A stretch of DNA of 13,047 bases from contig JAAEPW010000322.1 in assembly GCA_024232355.1 (NCBI GenBank), positions 1 to 13,047 of the forward strand, read 5' to 3'. Each line of letters opens with the position of its first letter. Within the stretch, counting starts at the first letter, position 1. Origin of the DNA: Chloroflexota bacterium. GTDB taxonomy: Bacteria > Chloroflexota > Anaerolineae > B4-G1. This document shows, piece after piece, positions 7,581-13,047 of the stretch. Both the position numbers and the translations under genes were made by a program. The notes beneath the pieces were generated by a model, which did not search any database, was not told the origin of the DNA, and saw nothing but the letters and a program-made list of their open reading frames with translations.

Positions 7581-7928
7581 TTACGCGCTATCCCCGGCCA
7601 AAGCCATAATCACAGCGTACACGGCCAGTAAATCGGCGTTGCCCATCTGGCTCAAAGATTCTTCCAAAACAGACACTATGGTCGCGCGTTGCGTTGGGTT
7701 TTCCATCAATGCCAGGCTGTCTGGGTCAGGATACCAGCCCACATCGTGCAACTTGTCGCGCGCTATGTCAGATTTTGTGCCGTACAAATCACGATCGCGC
7801 AATACGGCTCCGCAACTTGGACAAACCAATATGCTGGTCCCATCAGATGCCCTAAAGGCACCGTCGGCATCTTGAACGACGGTTCTGCCGCATTTGTGAT
7901 AAAGCACTAGCTCAGTTTGTTCAGTCAT
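7581..7928 (-). CDS. Small zinc-ribbon-like protein of unknown function
   Basis: About 115 aa. Three starts lie in a row: GTG 7934, ATG 7931 and ATG 7928. GGAGG (7940-7936) is seven bases before ATG 7928 and four before ATG 7931, so 7928 is preferred and the true start could be 3-6 bases earlier. His11-Lys-Cys13 and Cys36-Pro-Ser-Cys39 look like a zinc-binding ribbon between two beta strands. The remainder (about 52-115) is mostly helical, ending in a short hydrophobic stretch (LLAVYAVIMAL) too short for a confident TM helix. No family is recognised. It is divergent from the MFS operon, with its own extended -10 promoter, so it could share control with the operon, but a DNA-binding role is not shown. 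Confidence 0.65.
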   Translation of the reverse strand: MTEQTELVLYHKCGRTVVQDADGAFRASDGTSILVCPSCGAVLRDRDLYGTKSDIARDKLHDVGWYPDPDSLALMENPTQRATIVSVLEESLSQMGNADLLAVYAVIMALAGDSA

Positions 7929-7969
7929 CATCACCCCTCCCTAGATTGTTGTTCTCTGCTCTACAGTCT

Positions 7970-7978
7970 AGTATAGCA
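7970..7978 (-). promoter_or_regulatory. Extended -10 promoter of the zinc-ribbon gene
   Basis: The minus strand reads TGC-TATACT (7978-7970), an extended -10, about 40 bases before the start codon and the GGGAGGGG ribosome site. The -35 position (TTTTCT) is poor, as is usual when an extended -10 is present. Confidence 0.5.
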
Positions 7979-8021
7979 CATCAATGCCAAGAAGAAAAAT
8001 CGAAATATGAGCGGTTGTTGA

Positions 8022-8050
8022 TTGTTATTAGTATCTTTGTATGTTATACT
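8022..8050 (+). promoter_or_regulatory. Promoter of the MFS-aminotransferase-GH20 operon
   Basis: TTGTTA (8022-8027) is followed after 17 bases by TATACT (8045-8050), with TGT just before it as an extended -10. Transcription should start near 8057. A small dyad, TGCCC (8050-8054) and GGGCA (8064-8068), spans the start site and could be an operator. The promoter is back to back with that of the zinc-ribbon gene, with about 45 bases between the two sets of elements. Confidence 0.65.
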
Positions 8051-8079
8051 GCCCAACATCAAAGGGCAAGGAGACTGAA

Positions 8080-9432
8080 TTGACAAACAAACAAGAGAGC
8101 AAAAAGAAGCGCTGGCGCACGATGTTTGCCCTTGCGTTTGGATACTTTATAGACCAAGGCGAAGGGCAAGCGATGTCGGTGCTTTTTCCAACCCTGCAAA
8201 ATCTTTGGGGCCTCAACTATACAAATCTAGGCACCATCGGCACGATCCGAAATATTCTCCAATCTATCAGCGCGCCCTTTTGGGGATATGCATCGGATAA
8301 ACTCTCGCGGAAAAAGGTGATCGTGTTTGGTACAGGAATCTGGGGCATTTGGACAGCCTTTTGCGGGCTGAGCCAGAATTTGGGACAACTACTCGCGATC
8401 CGCGCTATTTCTGGCATTGGATTGGGTTGTCTGATGCCGGCAACATTCTCCCTGATGTCCGACACGTTTCCCCCGAAACAACGTGGTCGCGCGCTCGGCG
8501 TATTGGAAGCCATTGGCGTTCTCGGTATTGTGGTGGGCACATTGGGGTTGGGTATGTTGGCATCTCCGGTGTTGTGGCGTTGGGGCTTTTTCAGCCTGGG
8601 GATATTTAGTGTCGTGTCGGGTTTGGTGGTATGGTTTCTGGTGGATGAGCCAGTTCGGGGAGCCTCTGAACCAGAACTGGAAGGCAAAATCACCAAAGAG
8701 ACAGCGGACAAGTACGGGATGAAACTCTCAGACCTTTCCAAAGTGTTGGCCATACCCACGATTTGGGTGGCTATCTTGCAGGGTTTGGCAGGATCAATGC
8801 CGTGGGTCGTGATGGGACTGTACCTCATCACTTGGATGGTCCGAGGTCTCGGCGTCAGCGAGCAGGATGCCACTATTGCATTTGCCGGTATTGTGATCGG
8901 GACAGCGCTCAGCAATGTGATCGGAGGTGTGTTGGGAGACTGGGCGGAGCAGCGCAGTCCCAAATATGGTCGCGCGTTCATCGGGCAGGTTTCGGTGTTT
9001 AGCGGGATACCCTTAACCTATCTCTTGTTCACCCAAACAGAAAACTGGTCATTTGGGACAATTGTCCTCTTGTGTTTTTTGACCGCATTGCTGATCAGTT
9101 GGCCGGGCAAGGGGTCCAAGGAACCGATGATGCAGGGGGTTGTGCCGCCCGAGTTGCGCGCGTCGGCGTTTGCAATGACGACCTTTGTGGAGAGTGGATT
9201 TGCCGCTATTGCGGCCTATGTTGCAGGGGCATTGGCCGACCGTATTGGCCTCACCAATGCCATGATCTGGACGATTCCCTTTCCCTGGTTGATTTGCGGG
9301 GCGCTTTTCACCCTCTTTTACTGGTCCTATCCCCGAGATTCGCAAAAGCTTCGGGCCTTGATGGCAGAGCGAGCCAAAGAATTGGAGAACACAAAACTAT
9401 CAGGGGATTTGCATAGGAGAAAATTACAATGA
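8080..9432 (+). CDS. MFS transporter, 12 TM, first gene of the operon
   Basis: A 450-aa major facilitator superfamily membrane protein. The start chosen is TTG 8080, six bases after AAGGAG (8068-8073). The upstream in-frame ATG at 8041 overlaps the -10 box and would not be on the transcript. A short basic N-terminus (KKKRWR) precedes TM1. The loop 2-3 motif A is present as GYASDKLSRKK (residues 69-79), and a second-half copy, GGVLGDW...YGR, lies at 282-298. A charged central loop (about 190-218) separates two six-helix halves. The C-terminal tail is hydrophilic. Family members move small solutes by proton-coupled symport or antiport. The substrate cannot be read from sequence, but the downstream enzymes suggest a sugar, amino sugar or glycoside. 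Its TGA overlaps the next ATG by four bases (ATGA), implying translational coupling. Confidence 0.88.
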   Translation: MTNKQESKKKRWRTMFALAFGYFIDQGEGQAMSVLFPTLQNLWGLNYTNLGTIGTIRNILQSISAPFWGYASDKLSRKKVIVFGTGIWGIWTAFCGLSQNLGQLLAIRAISGIGLGCLMPATFSLMSDTFPPKQRGRALGVLEAIGVLGIVVGTLGLGMLASPVLWRWGFFSLGIFSVVSGLVVWFLVDEPVRGASEPELEGKITKETADKYGMKLSDLSKVLAIPTIWVAILQGLAGSMPWVVMGLYLITWMVRGLGVSEQDATIAFAGIVIGTALSNVIGGVLGDWAEQRSPKYGRAFIGQVSVFSGIPLTYLLFTQTENWSFGTIVLLCFLTALLISWPGKGSKEPMMQGVVPPELRASAFAMTTFVESGFAAIAAYVAGALADRIGLTNAMIWTIPFPWLICGALFTLFYWSYPRDSQKLRALMAERAKELENTKLSGDLHRRKLQ

Positions 9433-10883
9433 CGAATACACAAGAATACGCCATCTCGCACTGGCAAGATACAGACGAAATTCTGGCCCAGCTTGACCGG
9501 CTGGTGAAATCACCGATGCAGCCCATTCGCCGCGACAAGATGAAAGAGTACCTGGATTATTTCGCAACCCGTTGCACCCGCTCCAAAAATCTGACAGACC
9601 AAGCAAAGCAACTTATCCCTGGAGGCGTGCAACATAATTTGGCTTTTAACTATCCATTCCCTTTGTGTATCGAAAAGGTGGACGGAGCCTACATGTGGGA
9701 TGTGGATGGTAACCAGTACATAGATTTCTTGCAGGCTGGTGGAGCGACGGTACTGGGCAACAATTACAAACCCGTCCAAGAAAAGGTCATCGAAATCATT
9801 CGCGAGTGCGGGCCGACGACCGGATTATTCCACGAGTATGAATACAAATTGGCGCAGATTATCAACAAGCATATGCCCGCCGTAGAAATGTTTCGCATGT
9901 TGGGCAGCGGTACAGAGAGCGTGATGGCCGCCATCCGCGCGGCACGGGCATTCACCGGCAAGAAAAAAGTGATCAAGGTCGGCGGCGCTTATCACGGGTG
10001 GAGTGACCAGATGGTTTATGGACTCCACATCCCTGGCACAAAACGGATGGAAGCAACCGGCATCCCGCGTGGTGCCAGCCGTCATACGCAAGAGTTCTAT
10101 CCAAATAATCTGAACCAATTGCGACGGTTGATGATACTCAATCGTCTGCGTGGCGGCACGGCGGCCGTCATCGTTGAGCCGTTGGGGCCTGAAAGTGGGA
10201 CGCGCCCCGTTCACCGTGATTTTAATAGACAAGTACGAGAACTGTGCGACGAGTTCGGCGCAGTGTTGATCTTTGATGAAGTGGTAACAGGATTCCGCTT
10301 GGGGATGGGCGGCGCGCAAGGGTATTTTGATGTCAAGCCTGATTTGACCGTGTTCGGCAAGTGTATCACCGGCGGGTATCCAATGGCGGGCGGCGTCGGT
10401 GGGCGGCGCGAGGTTGTGGAACATTTTGCCCCCGGCATCGACGGAACAGGCGAACGCGCGTATGTTGGCGGGACGCTTTCGGCCAACCCGTTGAGCTGCG
10501 CGGCAGGCTATTACGCCCTGCTCGAAATGGAGCGTACCAACGCTCCCGTCATCGCTGGGCAGGCCGGAGACCGACTGGCAAAGGGCTTGCAAGAGATCAT
10601 TGATCGCCACGAGCTGCCGTTTGTGGTTTACAACCAGGGCTCGATCGTTCACCTAGAAACTTCGGGTGTGATGCTGCTTGACTTTAAGAATCCGCTCAAG
10701 TTGATGCGAGAGGTCAAGCCGCGCAAGCACATGATGGAAGAGATGGGAGCTGCTTTTATGGCTGAAGGTATCGTGACCCTGGCGGGCAGCCGTCTGTATA
10801 CCAGTATGGCAGATACCGACGAGGTGATCGAAAAGGCGTTGGCTGGCTTTGAGCGCGTCTTGAGCAATGCTAAAGACGTGTGA
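9429..10883 (+). CDS. Class-III PLP aminotransferase, glutamate-1-semialdehyde aminomutase-like
   Basis: 484 aa. AGGAG (9415-9419) precedes the ATG by nine bases. It has the fold-type I class-III pattern: GxYMWDVDGNQYIDF (86-100), GSGTES (159-164) for the PLP phosphate, AYHGWSD (187-193) stacking on PLP, Asp283 in IFDEVVTGFR (281-290) for the pyridine nitrogen, and Lys311 in FGKCITGG as the Schiff-base lysine. It resembles HemL-type sequences, but the first 50 residues or so are an extra N-terminal segment and the operon has no tetrapyrrole genes. A HemL role in heme synthesis is therefore unlikely. Class-III relatives such as the BtrB/Neo18 group transfer amino groups on sugars in aminoglycoside synthesis. 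That makes an aminated sugar a reasonable but unproven substrate here. It is probably cytoplasmic and is coupled to the transporter upstream. Confidence 0.88.
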   Translation: MTNTQEYAISHWQDTDEILAQLDRLVKSPMQPIRRDKMKEYLDYFATRCTRSKNLTDQAKQLIPGGVQHNLAFNYPFPLCIEKVDGAYMWDVDGNQYIDFLQAGGATVLGNNYKPVQEKVIEIIRECGPTTGLFHEYEYKLAQIINKHMPAVEMFRMLGSGTESVMAAIRAARAFTGKKKVIKVGGAYHGWSDQMVYGLHIPGTKRMEATGIPRGASRHTQEFYPNNLNQLRRLMILNRLRGGTAAVIVEPLGPESGTRPVHRDFNRQVRELCDEFGAVLIFDEVVTGFRLGMGGAQGYFDVKPDLTVFGKCITGGYPMAGGVGGRREVVEHFAPGIDGTGERAYVGGTLSANPLSCAAGYYALLEMERTNAPVIAGQAGDRLAKGLQEIIDRHELPFVVYNQGSIVHLETSGVMLLDFKNPLKLMREVKPRKHMMEEMGAAFMAEGIVTLAGSRLYTSMADTDEVIEKALAGFERVLSNAKDV

Positions 10884-10923
10884 CGAGTGTCACGTAGAAA
10901 TAAAGAATAGGAGAGATAAGACA

Positions 10924-12792
10924 ATGACAACCCAAACCAAAAACCAAGAAAAAAACAATCTGCTCTTGTTGCCGCATCCACGTCACCTGGCCCAGACAGG
11001 GCAAACTCTGACACTACCGAAAACCGGGTTGATTGCGCTGGATGCGCCGGACGTGCAGGCTTTGCGATTTACGGGCATATCCTTGCAAACTGCGCTCTGC
11101 AAGCATAGTATCAATTACGAATTGGCAGCAAGAGCGGCCGTGCCTCAAGTTCAGACATGTATCCAACTGAGCGTCGTGCCCGGCAGCGTTGGTCATCCGG
11201 AGGGTTATGAACTCACCATCACCAGCGAGCATATCCACATAGTTGCTGAAACACCAGCCGGTGTCTTTTACGCTGTGCAGACCCTAAAGCAACTTTTGCA
11301 GCAAGCCGGATCCAACTTGCCCACGTTGCGCTGTCGTGACTGGCCTGATTTTGCCAACCGGGGCTTGATGCTCGACATCAGCCGAGACAAGGTACCCACG
11401 ATGGATACACTATATGCTCTGGTGGATATGTTGGCAAGTTGGAAGATCAACCAATTACAACTTTATACCGAACACACCTTTGCTTACAGTAAACACCCCA
11501 CTGTGTGGGCCACAGCCTCGCCCATAACGGGAGAAGAGATACTGGCACTGGATGATTATTGCCGCCAACGATTCGTCGAGTTGATTCCCAACCAGAACGC
11601 CTTTGGGCATATGACCCGTTGGCTGGTCCATGATGAATACAAACATCTGGCCGAAGCACCCGAGGGCGCTCAAACTCCTTGGGGCTTTTTCGAGCCCAAG
11701 CCGTTCTCCCTATCGCCCGCAGTGCCAGAAAGTCTGGATTTGGTGCGTGACTTGCTTGACGAGTTATTGCCTCATTTTAGCAGCCGCCAGGTGAACGTTG
11801 GTTGTGATGAGACCTATGACGTTGGGCAAGGTCTGAGCAAAGAATTGGTCGCTGCCACGAGCGTTGGGCACGTCTATCTCGAGTTCTTGCTCAAGATTTA
11901 CCGAGAGGTCAAAGCACGCGGTTATACGATGCAACTCTGGGGTGACATTATTATGGAGCATCCCGAACTCGCTCCCCAGTTGCCACGGGATGTGATCGCC
12001 CTCGAGTGGGGATACGAAGCCGATCACCCGTTCGACGAACATGGTGCTATCTTTGCCGCATCCGGCGTTCCGTTCTATGTGTGCCCTGGAACGTCAAGTT
12101 GGCGCACCATCGCCGGACGAACCGACAACGCCATGGAGAATTTATTGAACGCAGCCGAAAATGGACTAAAACACGGCGCGGTGGGCTATCTCAATACCGA
12201 TTGGGGAGATGAAGGGCACTGGCAGCCACTACCGGTCAGTTATTTAGGCTATGCCTATGGCGCAGCCATTTCTTGGGCCCTTGATGAGAATCGCGATCTG
12301 GCATTGCCTAAATTGCTTGACGAGTATGTCTTTCACGACACAGCAGGCGTGATGGGGCAACTGGTCTACGACCTGGGCAACGTCTACCAAGTTGCTGGCC
12401 CCAAGATTCACAACTCGTCGGTCTTGTTCAACATTCTCCAATCTCCGTTGGAACAATTGCTGCCCCAATCAGGGAAAATGGAAAAAGCTATGGCAACTGT
12501 TGATTCCGTGATGGCACGCTTGCAAGAGGCCCAAATGCAAGGCGAGGATGCCGAGCTGATCCAGCGTGAGTTTGTGTGGGTGGCTGATATGCTGCGCCAC
12601 GCTTGCCGTCGCGCTATCTGGGTTTCAGGTGATGCCAATAGTCCAGAAAACACTGAATTGCGCCAACGTCTTGTCCAGGACATCGAGCGCCTACTGGCGG
12701 AGCATCGTGCTATCTGGCACGCTCGCAATCGCCCTGGAGGTTTTAAGGAAAGTCAGGCACGGTTGGAAAAGGTGCAGCAAAGTTACCAATAG
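10924..12792 (+). CDS. Divergent GH20-like beta-N-acetylhexosaminidase
   Basis: 622 aa from ATG 10924, which follows AGGAG (10909-10913) by ten bases. The in-frame ATG at 10867 lies inside the aminotransferase gene and has no ribosome site. Residues about 17-138 form the GH20b-type alpha/beta domain, ending in AGVFYAVQTLKQLL. The barrel starts at about 140 (DWPDFANRGLMLDISRDKVP), where Arg147 matches the substrate-binding Arg of GH20. The catalytic Asp-Glu pair is Asp295-Glu296 in NVGCDETYD. His229 (NAFGHM) and Trp339, 362, 393 and 427 line the expected site. Residues 460-622 form a mostly helical C-terminal region. It departs from classical GH20: the usual HxGGDE is VGCDE, and the usual HLTDDQ-type strand is LYTEHTF. 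There is no signal peptide, so it is cytoplasmic. Substrate-assisted removal of GlcNAc or GalNAc is the family reaction. Activity on another hexosaminide is possible. Confidence 0.82.
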   Translation: MTTQTKNQEKNNLLLLPHPRHLAQTGQTLTLPKTGLIALDAPDVQALRFTGISLQTALCKHSINYELAARAAVPQVQTCIQLSVVPGSVGHPEGYELTITSEHIHIVAETPAGVFYAVQTLKQLLQQAGSNLPTLRCRDWPDFANRGLMLDISRDKVPTMDTLYALVDMLASWKINQLQLYTEHTFAYSKHPTVWATASPITGEEILALDDYCRQRFVELIPNQNAFGHMTRWLVHDEYKHLAEAPEGAQTPWGFFEPKPFSLSPAVPESLDLVRDLLDELLPHFSSRQVNVGCDETYDVGQGLSKELVAATSVGHVYLEFLLKIYREVKARGYTMQLWGDIIMEHPELAPQLPRDVIALEWGYEADHPFDEHGAIFAASGVPFYVCPGTSSWRTIAGRTDNAMENLLNAAENGLKHGAVGYLNTDWGDEGHWQPLPVSYLGYAYGAAISWALDENRDLALPKLLDEYVFHDTAGVMGQLVYDLGNVYQVAGPKIHNSSVLFNILQSPLEQLLPQSGKMEKAMATVDSVMARLQEAQMQGEDAELIQREFVWVADMLRHACRRAIWVSGDANSPENTELRQRLVQDIERLLAEHRAIWHARNRPGGFKESQARLEKVQQSYQ

Positions 12793-13047
12793 ATGGTACT
12801 CTTGGGACGCAAAAAAACGCAGATTTGTGTTGAGCTTGATAAACCAGCCCAAATCTCAGCAATTCTCATTTTGACTTTTGCAGTGCAACTCAACGCCATT
12901 TTTGGTTTTTCAACGAGCAGTTTTTCCAAGAATCAGGGGGAATCTTCCCACTCGAACTTGAATTTCCAACCAAATCAGCACCCAGATTTATCCCAGAATG
13001 AAATCAGACCATTTTCGCCAAGTTACGGTGAGTGATTTGACCATTGA
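12793..13047. other. AT-rich region after the GH20-like gene
   Basis: No gene is called. An 80-codon frame starts immediately after the GH20 stop without a ribosome site, and its Ser/Asn/Pro-rich product has no motif. AGATTTG (12821-12827) and CAAATCT (12850-12856) are an inverted repeat with a 22-base loop. Short T-runs follow at 12900-12910 and near 12925, too far away to form a standard intrinsic terminator. Confidence 0.4.

Noticed and set aside
7342..7631. Overlapping ORFs of 62 and 87 codons on both strands before the zinc-ribbon gene
   Set aside because: Neither has a ribosome site or recognisable domain. One covers the GH31 promoter and the other runs into the zinc-ribbon gene.
9429..10883. 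Annotation of the aminotransferase as HemL of tetrapyrrole synthesis
   Set aside because: The motifs are shared across class III, the protein has an extra N-terminal segment, and its operon partners are a transporter and a glycosidase rather than heme genes.
10875..10893. GTGAC/GTCAC inverted repeat between the aminotransferase and GH20-like genes
   Set aside because: It has only five base pairs with a 4-base loop at a coding end and no T-run, which is too weak to call a terminator or operator.
10867..10923. N-terminal 19-codon extension of the GH20-like protein, with CxxC
   Set aside because: It overlaps the end of the aminotransferase gene and lacks a ribosome site, and ATG 10924 has a good one. 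The CxxC is most likely incidental.
12793..13035. 80-codon ORF directly after the GH20-like gene
   Set aside because: It has no Shine-Dalgarno, its start abuts a stop codon, the product is Ser/Asn/Pro-rich without a motif, and the DNA is AT-rich like intergenic sequence.

Overview
The window looks like a piece of an uncultured Chloroflexota (Anaerolineae/Caldilineae/Ardenticatenia-like) chromosome. This placement is inferred from style only: a lipoprotein with a Pro/Thr-rich linker after the lipobox followed by a Nbr1-FW-like and two CARDB-like domains, a very large propeller-sensor histidine kinase, and clustered cytoplasmic glycoside hydrolases with an MFS transporter. There is no rRNA, tRNA, CRISPR array, transposase or phage gene. 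Nothing here is a taxonomic marker, so the placement is tentative.

Layout. (1) 1-2762, minus strand: the N-terminal 920 residues of a sensor kinase (signal peptide, 14 reg_prop-type blades, Y_Y_Y domain, one TM helix, coiled coil) that runs off the window just before the expected H-box. An upstream sigma70-like promoter (TTGACA-17-TACAAT) and a possible 58-codon ORF precede it. Its N-terminal linker carries an in-frame GC-rich, hairpin-forming insert. (2) About 2996-3665: non-coding, with two small hairpins. (3) 3666-4952, plus: a lipoprotein. (4) 4979-7309, minus and convergent with it: a YicI-like GH31 alpha-glycosidase with intact catalytic residues. (5) 7310-7580: GH31 promoter region, plus a 13-bp tandem repeat. 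(6) 7581-7928, minus: a small zinc-ribbon-like protein of unknown role, divergent from (7). (7) 8080-12792, plus: a tight three-gene operon of MFS transporter, class-III PLP aminotransferase (GSA-aminomutase-like) and a divergent GH20-like hexosaminidase, with a well-formed promoter at 8022-8050.

How the genes may work together (inference). Neither glycosidase has a signal peptide, so both probably act on small sugars already imported, with the MFS protein as the likely importer. A class-III aminotransferase translationally coupled to the transporter and followed by a GH20-like enzyme suggests uptake and intracellular processing of an amino-sugar-containing or aminated glycoside. The GH31 enzyme would remove alpha-linked xylose or glucose from a related substrate. 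The propeller sensor kinase resembles the hybrid sensors that control glycan use in other bacteria, but no direct regulatory link is visible.

Several starts differ from the longest possible ORF. The lipoprotein starts at 3666, the MFS protein at a TTG (8080, downstream of its own promoter), and the GH20-like protein at 10924. Each choice rests on a Shine-Dalgarno sequence.
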